From contig CM055096.1 of the NCBI GenBank assembly GCA_029204225.1, forward strand, positions 62,912,957-62,976,956: a DNA stretch of 64,000 nt, read 5' to 3'. Below, piece after piece: positions 21,895 through 32,559 of the stretch. The position numbers were made by a program, and so were the translations under genes. The stretch comes from Diphasiastrum complanatum (lineage: Eukaryota; Streptophyta; Lycopodiopsida; Lycopodiales; Lycopodiaceae). The number at the start of each line of letters is the position of its first letter. The first letter of the stretch is position 1. The notes under the pieces were generated by a model, which saw only the letters and a program-made list of their open reading frames with translations, had not been told where the DNA came from and made no database searches.

Positions 21895-23182
21895 TGATGG
21901 GGCAAGAGAGATAGAAGAACGTGAACGGAGAAGAGAGTAGGAATATTGCGGAAGAGCTTTCCCATTCTAATCAGCTGCTAAATGCAAAACAATCTAATAG
22001 ACATCTTATGCTAAATGTAATCACAGCTTTAACTGTTCTAATTGCCCAACAGGATCTTAAGTGAGTAAACAAGCGCGATCAAACAGCAATGAAAGTGCAT
22101 TCAATCACAACAAGCATTCATCTACGTTGTACACAGATAAAAGCAAGCTGCTGTTATATTACACTGAAGCACAATACAAAATAGCAATTACAACAAAAAA
22201 ATGACGGCATAATTGGGATGCTCAAATAATGTGTCTCATTGATGGAGCAACTACTAATCTATGCTTGGACGATCTATTTCTAGATTTTCATCCGTGTATT
22301 AATTACATTGAATTCTTGTCACCTAATTAGGAAAGCCATTGTACTTGGAAGTATATGGCTTTTGTAACAACTGTACACACAGTATATATACGGTCAATAA
22401 TTTAGCATCGTTGACGCGAACGCGGACGTGGCAAATTCTCTCACTTTGTATTTTACGTGAAGCGGTTTTCTCTCACTTTGCAAATTTCGGGAAGTGACTG
22501 GGAACATTCCTCATTCAAAATAGACGACCTTCGGCATTTTTCTCTCTCTTCAGGATTTTGCAAAAAAGCTGAAGTTGCCCTTAAAAAGGCGAAGGTGCCC
22601 TTGAAACAGTTTAACTTATGAAAATAGATGACCTTCGAAAATTTTCATTTTTTTGGGAAAATGCAAAAAAGCCGAAGGTGTTAAAAACAATTAAACTTTT
22701 GAACTGCACAAGTTTAAACTTTTGAACTATGCAAGTGTCACATTTCGGGGAAATGCAAAAAAGCCGAAGCTGTTGAAAACATAATTCATTTATGCAGACT
22801 GGCGCGACACTTAAAGTATTTTTGTAGACTGCCGTGAAAGTAATGTATTTATGTGGACTTGTTCTAAATGCTATTTTCCTGGAAGTCCTTGAAGATGGCC
22901 AAGTTTTCAATGACTTCAAATTATTGAACTTAACATATGAACTTGAAATTATGACAAGATTGGTTACCCTTCACTGGAGATCAGTCGGAAGCCCACTGTA
23001 GACGTTCTTCAAATAATTTGGCTATCTAATTTTGTGATTCCTGCAGGTATCAGATGAGCAGACATAGAACCAAAGTTGGTTTCACCTGACCCTAGATCAA
23101 TGATCAATAAACATGTAGGAAGAATCATGAAATAGAAATTAGTCATTCACCAAGGAGGCAACTGTGGGCTTAATTTCCAACA
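21895..23182 (-). repeat. copia 5' LTR (1288 bp)
   Basis: Minus strand starts TGTTGGAAATTAAGCCCACA and ends CTTGCCCCATCA before the primer-binding site. It pairs with the 3' LTR at 16420-17907. The ORF at 22611-22919 is within the LTR. Confidence 0.9.
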
Positions 23183-24790
23183 CATTTTATCATGGAAAGA
23201 CACGTGCCTCTACAAAATCAATGGACTATGCTGATTTTTCAGACTTTTCTCTTACATCTCATGGAGATGTTCGGAAGAACCTCATTTTTATGAGTAGGCC
23301 AAGGGAGTAAAATGTTGGGAGGATGCGATACAAGATGAGTATGATTCACTCATGAAGAACCATATTTGGGTTCTTGTTGATCTTCCTCATGGGAAGAAGG
23401 CAATTGGTTCTAAATGGGTATACAAATCAAGTACAAGGCAGATGGTACCATTGAAAGGTACAAGGCAAGGCTTGTTGCCAAAGGCTATGCTCAACAAAAA
23501 GTGATTGATTATGAGGAGACTTTTGCTCCTACCGTGAGGGTAGTAATCTCTTTGGCTGACCATTTTGGTTGGCGTTTGCGGCAACTTGACATAAAGACAA
23601 CATTCCTCAATGGTGATCTCAATGGTGTACCTTCAACAACCTGTTGGTTTCTTGGTTGAAGGCCAAGAAGATAAAGTTTGTCTTCTCAAGAAGGCACTTT
23701 ATGGACTAAAGCGAGCCCCAAGGATGTGGTATCAAAAGATACATGCCTACTCTTGTGATCGTGGGTTTACTGATAGTCCTAGCAAATCTACTCTTTATGT
23801 CAAATATACTTCAGAATTTATCATCATTATTTTGCTTTATGTTGATGATATTATTCTTACAGGAAGTAATGAGCAGTAGATTGATGCCTTAATACTTGAT
23901 CTTGGTATGGTTTTTGATACCTCAGATTTAGGCCTATTGCACTTTTATCTTGGTCTTGAATTTGTACAAGAAGGGGCTAGAATTTTCATCTCTCAAGAAC
24001 GCTACATTGGGCAGATTTTAAAGCGGTTCAAGATGGAAGATTACAAGCCAGTTGCTACACCTGAAATTAAGTAGTCAAGGTGATGGTGAACCATTTGATA
24101 CTACTTCATATTGTCAAGCTATTGGTTGTCTCATTTACCTATGTAATTCAAGACCGGACATTTTTTATAGTGTCTCACTCATGAGTCAATTCATGCATGC
24201 CCCGATGACATCACATTGGAAAGTGTTGAAGAGGATCTTTCGATATCTTTAAGGAACAAGAAGTCATGGACTGATTTTTCATGCTTGTGATGATGCATGT
24301 TTGGTTGGTTTTAGTGACTCGGATTGGGGTGGAAATCAAGACACTAGACGCTCTACAAGTGGACATTGCTTTTTCTATGGAAATTCTGCAATTTCTTGGT
24401 CAAGTAAAAAGCAGCCCATTGTTGCTAGTTCTTCTAGTGAAGCATAATATAGAGCGATATTTTCAGCCACAACGGAGTGTTTATGGCTGAAAAGACTACT
24501 TGTTGACATGAAGTTTTGGTGAGCCCTCAGCCACTCTTATCTTGAGTGATAGTCAAAGTGTTATTGCCATTGCACAAAATCCTATTTTTTATACGAGGAC
24601 GAAGCACATCAAGATCCATTATCACTTTATTCGGGAGAGACTTCATGGTGGAGACATTTTATTTGAATATTGTCCTACAGAGGATAATATTGCGGACCTC
24701 TTCACTAAGGCATTGCCTAGAGAGAAATTTGAAGCTTTATGCAAAACTTCATGACTAAGTTTGAAGGTCAAAACATTCATGGATTCAGAT
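23183..24790 (+). pseudogene. copia RT and RNase H, right half of interrupted element
   Basis: The linker frame from 16419 resumes here (FYHGKTRASTKSMDYADFSD), then after one frameshift comes [62 protein letters not shown], and the YVDD box at 23838-23849. Later pieces are YLGLEFVQEGARIFISQERY, the SVSLMSQFMHAPMTSHWKVL block and the RNase H end TRTKHIKIHYHFIRERLHGG and DNIADLFTKALPREKFEAL. At least five frameshifts or stops. It is the plus-strand element into which the 16420-23182 element inserted. Confidence 0.85.
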
Positions 24791-24800
24791 TAAGGGGGAG

Positions 24801-25600
24801 TGTTAGATTATTCTACTATCGGGAGTGATGCATCCGAATAATCAATCTTGAATCTACATCCATATTTCATTATCTAATTCGGCATTTTTATTCATGTTTC
24901 TACACAGTCTGCAGAAATACTCGATAGTTGCTCAACAGGTGGCTCCCGACACATCGGACAACCTCTGACATATCAGATGACTCCGATGAAAGTCAAAGGA
25001 GCCGAACATGTCGAAGGATGACAATTATTGTTCCATTTGATATGAAGCTAAAGACTTGCCCTAACTGCTTTGCAAGTACATTTTTGGGAAGTTCTAACTG
25101 GATGGATGACAACGCATTACAGCTAATTGCCAATTGCAATCTACAACCTGATTAGTTGTCCTTCCAGATGAGCTCAAATTGCTTTAGTATAAATATCTAA
25201 TCATTAAAGACTTTTATAGTCTCTAAAAAGTTTTTCAGAGCTCTATTAGAGTATTGCTATTAGCGCTTACTGCTTACTAGTGGAATGCATCAAAGAGTTT
25301 TCAGTTACTCAGAGATAGCTTAGAGTACACGGTTTTCATCTGCTATTACTTTGTGCTCTCATTATTTGATTTGTATATGCTACTTACTGAATCTATCTAT
25401 CTTCTTATTGCATTCAGTATTATGTCAGAATGTATGCTTTTGTAGTCATTTGTAACTGACAAATCTCTCATTGTTTCGTCTGATCTATTGAATCAACGCT
25501 GCAATATTATATACATCACTTTGCACTCTGAAATTGTTTGGCTACTAAATCACTAGTACTAATGATTGCAAAGTTAGTTGCTAAAATATTGAACGTGACT
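24801..25600 (+). repeat. copia 3' LTR, right edge uncertain
   Basis: Begins TGTTAGATTATTCTACTATC directly after the polypurine tract TTAAGGGGGAG. A TATA-like run (agtataaatatc, about 25188) could be its promoter. The right end cannot be set because the 5' LTR is not in the window; about 25600 is a guess. The ORF at 24928-25155 is inside it. Confidence 0.65.
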
Positions 25601-26001
25601 TCTGTCATTATTGCTTTGTTCAATTATTGATAGGCGTAGTCATGCATCAGGAAAAAAGACTCATTCCACTACGCTCGATAGTTTGTTCATAGACTTTGAC
25701 TTATTTAGTCGTCATTCTTTCTTCCAACATGTTTAACAATGATTTAATTTTGTGGTTCTAGTTGAAAGTGCTAGAGCTTAATCTTAATCCTACTCATCTG
25801 AATTCATCTCCTAACTTCTCTTGAACGAGTTTTGTTGCTTTCTATGTCTGAGCTAGAATGGGTAGGGGCCTTGGAGCGTAAGCTCCTTTTGTGCTTGATG
25901 AGGTTTTTGCCCTTCACAAATTCTTGCTCCTTCTCCTTCCCATGTGGTGTCACTTTCTCCTCAGCCTCTGCTTTGGTTGTCGTCCCCTGAATGCTTTTGA
26001 T
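25601..26001 (-). other. no clear gene; possible tail of the interrupted minus-strand ORF
   Basis: Minus-strand sequence just after the stop of the interrupted ORF (26002) reads on in a different frame as a lysine/serine-rich segment (GKEKEQEFVKGKNLIKHKRS) without a stop until about 25820. This may be the same protein after a frameshift. Nothing else is recognised. Confidence 0.25.
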
Positions 26002-26198
26002 TCATTTCTTCTGGGGTGTGATCTTCTTTGTTGACCTCGTGGCTGGTGTAGATGCTTTCGGTTGTTCTTCTTCTTGAGCAGCTACATCTGGCTCGATTAT
26101 CATCTGCAATTGCCTCAACTCCTTATCCAGTGGTGGCAAAACTGCCTTCAGATCATGTCGTTGAATCTGGGATTGCATAATGTCAAAGAGCAGATAAC
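26002..26198 (-). pseudogene. unknown ORF, C-terminal part, split by a copia element
   Basis: The minus-strand frame from the right flank (32437-32315) joins this part without a shift once the inserted element and one copy of the ATAAC duplication are removed. The joined frame has about 130 codons from the Met at 32437. It reads LLLAESLVQRLTHWAGTIAN, then across the insertion site LGYLLFDIMQSQIQRHDLKA, and ends in a lysine/threonine-rich tail (RSTKKITPQKK). I do not recognise the family; a plant-mobile-domain or similar transposon-derived protein is possible. No intron signals were checked. Confidence 0.45.
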
Positions 26199-27159
26199 TG
26201 AAGAAACGGAATGTTTCCAACTACAAAATCTTGCTAGCTTTCAGCCCTCAGCCCGACGAAGACATTCGTGAACTTGAAGATCTGGAGACACGAAGACGAA
26301 CGATACGTGAAGACAAAAGATCCACGAATGAGATTCCTTTGTGGTCCAGTACGAGAGAAAGGCATATGAGCAAAACGAAACCCGTTTTGCCCTCACGCTC
26401 CAAAGAGTACCAAGTAAGATCATACAAGTACCCAGAAGTACAGATATGTGATCTGATGGTATGACGTCAGCAGATACACTTTAGGTCGTGGCTAATTTGC
26501 CACTTTTGTAACTCCTTGACTAGTTGCTTAATCACTCTAATCTTAGATTTACATAGAGCGACCATACTTATTGGATGATACTTGACATATAGATCAACAG
26601 AATACACATATAGTGTAATGTAATAGTCTGATGCTAGTAAGCAATCAAGACAAAAAATACAGAATACTTGTCCGCCTATGTGCGAAGACAATTCTGTCTA
26701 GGATCAGAAGATCCAACTGTCCGCTAGTAAAGCGAGACAATTACTCGTGAGAGAACCACGTTTCTCTCATGCCAATGCATTGCGTGGGTATGCACGTAGT
26801 GCTCAAAGAATCAGAGAAAAGAAATCAATAGGTGATATTGTAGCCTCTGCGCACATATCGATTCGTGTTGTGTCTGATCTCGAATGCAAATGTTTCTGCT
26901 ATTAATCGCGTGTCTGAGTTTTTTCTTGTTCATTCTGAATTCCGCACTTTGGTTGAAACTATGTTGAATGTTGGATTAATTTTATGAACGTAGATCAGTA
27001 GTGACTGACTACACTATGGAGGACTATAGGAGTGATTCAGATGGCAGAGTCCAGCGATCACATCTGAACTCCATCCGAGCTGAAGAGAGTCATGACTGAT
27101 TCGCCTTCGCAAAACTTTCGCAAATCCGACGAATTCATCAGTCAACACACATCCCAACA
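26199..27159 (+). repeat. copia 5' LTR (961 bp)
   Basis: Begins TGAAGAAACGGAATG and ends CACATCCCAACA, followed by TGGTATCAGAGC one base later (27161-27172), a perfect initiator-Met primer-binding site. Compared with the 3' LTR it has lost several CpG sites. The ORFs at 26231-26464 and 26241-26423 are inside the LTR. Confidence 0.9.
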
Positions 27160-27273
27160 GTGGTATCAGAGCCCACCCTGTCAAATTTTGACATAGCCAA
27201 AGAAGCTATTAGATCCAGGAGGCCAAGCATTCAGACAATCAACCATCAACAAGGAAACAGACTTCAAGAAGCA

Positions 27274-28249
27274 ATGGCTTCAATCAGCAACATGCAAAGC
27301 AAGATCTGCACGATACTTGATTCTTCAAGATCTAACTTTTTGGCCTAGAAGGTTAAGACATCTTTGATACTCAAGGGTGAAGAACTCTTCCCCTGGGTAG
27401 ATGGCACAGAAGAAATGCCTACAACAACAGACAAGGAGCTAAGCGAATGGAGGGAGAAAAATGACAAGCCAGTAGCCTTGCTATCATCTTCCCTTGAAGA
27501 TAGTCTCACACTTGACTTGGCTACAGTCTCCAAGGCCAAGGAGATGTGGGATGTATTACTCACCAGATTTCAAACAAAATCAAGAAGTCGGATCATGATG
27601 CTGGAAGATCAGCTGATGAATTTGCAGTGGGATGGAAAAGACCTCATCTCTTTCGTAAGAAAGATGAAGGATCTGTTTCTATCACTACATAACTCTAGAG
27701 CAAAGAATGCAGTGTCAGCTGAGAAGCAGCTCACGTACCTATTGAGAGCCTTACCCAGATCTTTCCAGACGACACGAACCCTGCTCGCGAAAGATCCTGC
27801 CATGAACCTCAAAAAAACGATTGTCGAGATTCGAGAGGAAGTCGAGGCCAGAGAACATTTGGATCACAAAGATGGTTCTGACCAGGCCCAACAAAGAAAA
27901 ATCAAAGAAGCGATTTAAGCCTAAGAGGGAGTCCAATCAGAGACAGGATCGTGACCAGCAAGCAGAGGGAACCAGCAAGGGCAACTGGAAGACCAAAGGG
28001 AGGTCAAAACAACAAGGTGCAGACAAGAAGACCTGTGTGAGAGACAGAAGAGACGGGCATACAGCAGATACATGCTGGCTCAATTCCAAGATTGAGTGTA
28101 TCCATTGCCATAAGAAGGGTCACCAACCATGGATTGCCGCCAGAATCCAAGAAACAAATCAGCACAGAATAAACAAGAGAACAACAATAGTACATCCTAT
28201 GTCAAGGAGCTTGAGAGCTCAAAGATGGGTGAAGAATGAACGAACATAA
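27274..28249 (+). pseudogene. copia Gag with basic tail and zinc knuckle
   Basis: Gag starts at the ATG at 27274 (MASISNMQSKICTIL). A TAG at 27346, in the place where the family has the conserved Trp of 'N-F/Y-x-x-W-K', interrupts the frame; it goes on in the same frame as LILKGEELFPWVDGTEEMPT and the UBN2 core (AKEMWDVLLTRFQTKSRSRI). The tail (KKRFKPKRESNQRQ, then a Cys/His cluster CIHCHKKGH with the last Cys position unclear) lies in a second frame after a shift near 27895. Inactive as read, but only two lesions. Confidence 0.85.
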
Positions 28250-28278
28250 GTTGTTCGACCGCCTACATCTGTGAAGAT

Positions 28279-28740
28279 GTGTGTGCAACATCAACGTCTG
28301 ACACACATGAGGTGATCCTAGATTCAGGAGCCACCTCACACTTCATGACATCAAGACAAATCATGTCTGATTTCAAAAGTGCAGATCCCTCAAGATTCAT
28401 AGTTCTTGGAGATAGATTTAGACATCAAGTGAACGATATTGGTTCACTATGGCTCAACACCAACGACAGAGACAGACGACTCAAAGATGTTCTGTTCGTG
28501 CCTACTCTGCAACAAGACTTGCTCTTTGTAGCAAGAATAGCAGATGCAGGGATGCGTGTGACGTTTTCTAATGAATCATGCAACGTGATTGACGCCAGTA
28601 CCAATACTCTCATCGCTCAAGGCAGAAGGAAAGGTAACCTATATCATCTAAAGATACGCCTATCTGAAGATCAGGTGCATCAGACTCATGACGACTCGCC
28701 AGACACTCTATGGCACAGAAGACTCTGCCACATAAACTGA
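28279..28740 (+). pseudogene. copia protease and pre-integrase domain
   Basis: Open for 153 codons. Protease active site VILDSGATSHFMTSRQIM, then DVLFVPTLQQDLLFVARIAD and the pre-integrase start DTLWHRRLCHIN. A stop follows directly after the HIN of the HHCC box (28738). The last residues of the zinc site are found after the stop (TTCDACLKGKMSH). Confidence 0.85.
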
Positions 28741-29591
28741 ATGGCACTTTACCAGGCAAGTCATCATGGAGCGATAACAGGGGTCAGCATCTCGAATGCA
28801 ACTAGTTTGACCACCTGTGATGCATGTTTGAAAGGCAAGATGTCGCACACTCCATTCGTCAAAGACTCCTACAGAATGACAAAGATTTTGGAGCTAGTGC
28901 ATTATGACATCTATGGACCATTCAACGTGATCTCAGTAGGAGGTTTAAAATATTATATAACCTTCATTGATGATTCCAGAGTGTACTTTATTCAGAATAA
29001 ATTTGAAGCGCTCAATAAATTCACAGAATATGTGAATTGGGCAGAGAGATGTACAGGCAACAAGGTGCACAGAAGAACTACAGCCTATATACCGCAGCAC
29101 AATGGTGTTGCTGAACGAAAGAACAGGACCCTAATGAAAGCAGCCAGATGCATGATGGCCTACTCGAAGGCTCCAAGGGCACTGTGGGCTGAAGCAGTAG
29201 CTATAGTCGCATACATCTAGAATAGGACAGGTAAGTCTGGTGTTCCTCACACGACGCCACATGAGCTATGGTGGGGTAGAAAGCCCAACCTGTCTCACGT
29301 CAGAATCTTTGGCTGTGCAGCATATGCACATATTTCTGATAAGCTTCAAAAGAAGCTTGATGAGAAAGCCGAGTAGGTATTTCTGGTAGGTTATGACAAC
29401 AATTCGTCATACTACAAAATCTACATGCTAGACACGAACACTATGAAAACAGTGAGAGATGTCATATTTGATGAGAGGAGGACAATGGCCAATGACGATC
29501 TTATCAGCTATGAAGTTCTGAAGAGACATTACTATGACTTGCCGCCAGTGACAGAGGGAGCAGCGGACGAACATGAAAATGAAGATTTTTG
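28741..29591 (+). pseudogene. copia integrase with internal deletion
   Basis: Contains the first catalytic Asp (LVHYDIYGPFNVISVGG), YYITFIDDSRVYFIQNKFEA, and then jumps from AERCTGNKVHRRTTAYIPQH to NGVAERKNRTLMKAARCMMA. The segment normally between, with the second Asp in 'L-R-S/T-D-x-G-G-E-Y', is missing. The Glu is present. A stop at 29218 and another near 29374 follow; the tail reads VRIFGCAAYAHISDKLQKKL. The deletion removes a catalytic residue, so this integrase cannot work. Confidence 0.85.
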
Positions 29592-30930
29592 AGTCGTATA
29601 CCATTCGAGCGACGAATCTGACAAAGAAAGATTCGAGAGGCAACCTGCCGTCGCAGTTCCTGTAAACCAAGATGGCTCCGGACCGAGCAGAACAGACAAG
29701 GAAAAAGACATAGCTGTTTCAGGAGGATTTCCCAGAAGTTTGACAAGACCACGAAGAGCGCCAGCAAGATATGTGCCAGGCAACTCAGCTTCCACATCAG
29801 AAGAGTTCTGCGGGTTCAGTGATGAACCACAGACTTTCGAGGAGGCGATTGAAGGTCCAGAAAAGGACACGTGGATCCAAGCCATGAACGAAGAGATGGA
29901 GTCCATGAGGAAGAACCAGGTATGGGCGTTGGAGCCATTACCACATAAGCGCAAGATTGTCAAAGACAAATGGGTTTTCAAACTCAAATATGGACCAGAT
30001 GGGAACATCACGAAATAAAAGACAAGACTGGTAGCGAAGGGTTTCTCTCAGAGATACAATATTGACTACTCTAAAACCTTTTCTCTTATCGTCAAACATT
30101 CGTCCCTACGTCTGTTATTTGCATATGCAGCATCTTATGACCTCAGTATCCACATTGTGGATGAGAAGACAGCCTTCTTGCATGGCAAATTAGACAAAGA
30201 GGTCTACATGGATCAACCCCCAAGATATGTCTCAAATTCACTTCCTGACTACGAATACAGACTGCATAGAAGCATCTATAGTCTGAAACAATCAGTCCGA
30301 CAATGGTACAAGAAGAAAGATCAAGCCCTAAAATTATTAGGATTCAAGCCTCTGTTGGCTGATTCCAATGTATATGTCAGAGTTACAGATGGACAGATCA
30401 TCATTGTGGCTGTGTATGTGGACGACACTCTGATACTTTGCAGGAGTGAGAAGCTAATAACTGAAGTAAAGGCAGACATCTCGAAACATTTCGAGATAGT
30501 GGATATGGGAGAAGCCAGGTGTTACCTAGGCTTGCAAATTGAAAGGGACTACGAGGGAGGTAAGCTATACCTTGACCAGTTCAGATACACCCAGAAGATC
30601 CTAGAGGACTTTGGGATGCTGAACTGCAAAGGAGCGAACACTCCAATGCTCGCAGGGACGGTGCTGACGAATGATGACTGTCCAAAGACTGAGAAAGAGA
30701 GAGAACAAATGCAGCTCACACCTTACGGAAAGCTGATAGGATCACTGGTGTACCTTGCAGACAACACACATCCTAATATTGCTTATGTAGTATTCAAGAT
30801 GAGCCAATTCCGCACAAATCCAAGCTCGACACATTGGAAGATTGCAAAACAAATTTTGCAATATCTTCAATTAACGAGAAATTATGGCTTGTGTTATTAT
30901 CATGGTGCAGGCTCTCAAGGACGATTGTAA
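29592..30930 (+). pseudogene. copia reverse transcriptase, well preserved
   Basis: The linker (RSLTRPRRAPARYVPGNSAS) leads into RT: EAIEGPEKDTWIQAMNEEME, KDKWVFKLKYGPDGNITK, with a TAA at 30016, then TRLVAKGFSQRYNIDYSKTF, DEKTAFLHGKLDKEVYMDQP and the YVDD box at 30415-30426. From 30157 to 30930 it is open for 257 codons, through CYLGLQIERDYEGGKLYLDQ and KLIGSLVYLADNTHPNIAYV. The frame shifts after YYHGAGSQGRL, so the bridge to RNase H is broken. Confidence 0.88.
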
Positions 30931-31353
30931 AAGCATCTCAGGAGGATGCATCATTGTATCAGGAGTAGCAGTTTTCTAGGTCAGCAAGAAACAGACCGTT
31001 GTAGCCCAATCATCTTGCGAAGCAGAGTACGTAGTAGTAGCAAAGATGGCCAACAAATTAATTTGGCTAAGGCAGTTCCTGGACGAATTGGATGAATCAA
31101 GGAATGAGCCTCTGGTCTTGCAGATGGACAACACCTCTGCAATACACCTAACCAAAGACCCCGTGTTCCATTCCAGAACGAAGCACATTGCGATCAAGTA
31201 CCACTTGATCAGGGATCTAATTGAGAAGAAGATGCTACAGACCACCTTCATCAGAACGAGAGACATGGTTGCTGATATCTTCATCAAAGCCCTGGACAAA
31301 GGACTCTTTGAGAGACAAAGGAGCAGTCTCGAGATCGTAAAGCTATCATGCTT
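30931..31353 (+). pseudogene. copia RNase H
   Basis: After the frame break the RNase H segment continues: KQTVVAQSSCEAEYVVVAKM, NKLIWLRQFLDELDESRNEP, HSRTKHIAIKYHLIRDLIEK and DMVADIFIKALDKGLFERQR. The N-terminal catalytic Asp region (usually 'Y-x-D-A-D-W') is damaged or missing near 30910-30950. The ORF 31046-31402 covers most of it. The polypurine tract TTTGAGAGGGAGC (31353-31364) and the 3' LTR follow directly. Confidence 0.85.
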
Positions 31354-31364
31354 TGAGAGGGAGC

Positions 31365-32314
31365 TGAAGAAACGAAATGTTTCCAACTACAAGCCTTGCT
31401 AGCTTTAAGCCCTCAGCCCGACGAAGACATTCGCGAACTCGAAGATTTGGAGACACGAAGACGAACGATTCGCGAACACGAAAGATCCACGAACGAGATT
31501 CCTTTGCGGTCCAGCACGAGAGAAAGGCATGCGAGCAAAACGAAATCTGTTTTGCCCTCACGCTCCAAAGAGTACCAGCTAAGATCATGCAAGTACCCAG
31601 AAGTACAAATATATGATCTGATGGTATGAGTCAACAGATACACTTCAGGTCATGGCTAATCTGCCACTCTTGTAACTCCCTGACTAGTTACTTATTCACT
31701 CTAATCTTAGATTTACATAGAGAGACCATACTTACTGGATGATACTTGACATATAGATCAATAGAATACACATACAATGTAATGTAATAGTCTGATGCTA
31801 GTAAGCAATCAAGATGAAAAATACAGAATACTTGTTCGCCTGTGTGAGAAGACAATTCTGTCTAGGATCAGAAGATCCAACTGTCCGCTAGTAAAGCGAG
31901 ACGATTATTCGTGAGAGGACCACATTTCTCTCACGCTAATGCACTGCGTGGGTATGCACGTAGTGCTCAAAGAATCAGAGAAAAAAAAATCAATAGGTGA
32001 TATTGTAGCCTTTGTGCACATATCAATTTGTGTTGTGTCTAATCTCGAATGCAAATGTTTCTGCTGTTAATCGCGTGTCTGAGTTTCTTCTTGTTCATTT
32101 TGAATTCCGCACTTTGGTTGAAACTATATTGAATGTTGTATTAATTTTATGAACGTAGATCAGTAGTGACTGACTACACTCTGGAGGACTGTAGGAGTGA
32201 TTCAGTTGGCAGTGTCCAGCGATCGCATCTGAACTCCATCCGAGCTGAAGAGAGTCGTGACTGATTCCCCTTCGCGAATCCGACGAATTCATCAGTCAAC
32301 ACACATCCCTAGCA
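31365..32314 (+). repeat. copia 3' LTR (950 bp)
   Basis: Begins TGAAGAAACGAAATG after the polypurine tract and ends CACATCCCTAGCA. Pairs with 26199-27159. It keeps CpG sites that are TpG or CpA in the 5' LTR. The ORFs at 31346-31643 on both strands are within it. Confidence 0.9.
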
Positions 32315-32479
32315 ATAACCTAACATGGTAAAGGTCCCCTTCTTGCTGATTCCTTCATGTAGAAAATTTGCTATCGTGCCAGCCCAGTGTGTGAGTCTTT
32401 GGACAAGTGATTCTGCTAGTAGCAAAGAAACTAACATGGGAATGTGCTCCAGCTTTGACCTCTGCTTGACCCCTTCATG
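32315..32479 (-). pseudogene. unknown ORF, N-terminal part, split by a copia element
   Basis: The open minus-strand frame begins after a stop near 32482; the first Met is at 32437. It runs to 32315 and continues at 26198 in the same frame (see the entry at 26002-26198). The sequence HIPMLVSLLLAESLVQRLTH is leucine-rich and could form helices. An AG just before the open part allows a splice acceptor, so this might be an internal exon of a former gene. Confidence 0.45.
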
Positions 32480-32559
32480 ATCTTAGTTCAATTGAGATAT
32501 TAATATTTAGAAGAACGCTACACCAAAGCCACGAACTAACCAACAATACACTATTTTGA

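Larger units (their letters stand above)
16420..23182 (-). mobile_element. complete Ty1/copia element with 5-bp target duplication
   Basis: Minus strand: 5' LTR 23182-21895, primer-binding site, gag (21827), protease, integrase, RT, RNase H, polypurine tract, 3' LTR 17907-16420. The flanking bases CATTT at 16415-16419 and 23183-23187 are identical, the 5-bp duplication expected for integration. LTRs differ in length (1288 and 1488 bp) because one has a 208-bp extra block and an expanded (CT)n. Coding parts are close to intact, with one stop in Gag and a few frameshifts and stops in Pol, so it is among the younger insertions here but is not autonomous as read. Confidence 0.92.
26199..32314 (+). 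mobile_element. complete Ty1/copia element with 5-bp target duplication
   Basis: Plus strand: 5' LTR 26199-27159, primer-binding site, gag from 27274, zinc knuckle, protease, integrase, RT, RNase H, polypurine tract, 3' LTR 31365-32314. The flanks ATAAC at 26194-26198 and 32315-32319 are identical. LTRs are about 95% alike by eye. Coding regions hold only scattered stops, mostly changes such as CAA or TGG to TAA/TAG, but integrase has lost the segment with its second catalytic Asp, so the copy is not autonomous. It splits a minus-strand ORF of unknown function. Confidence 0.92.
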
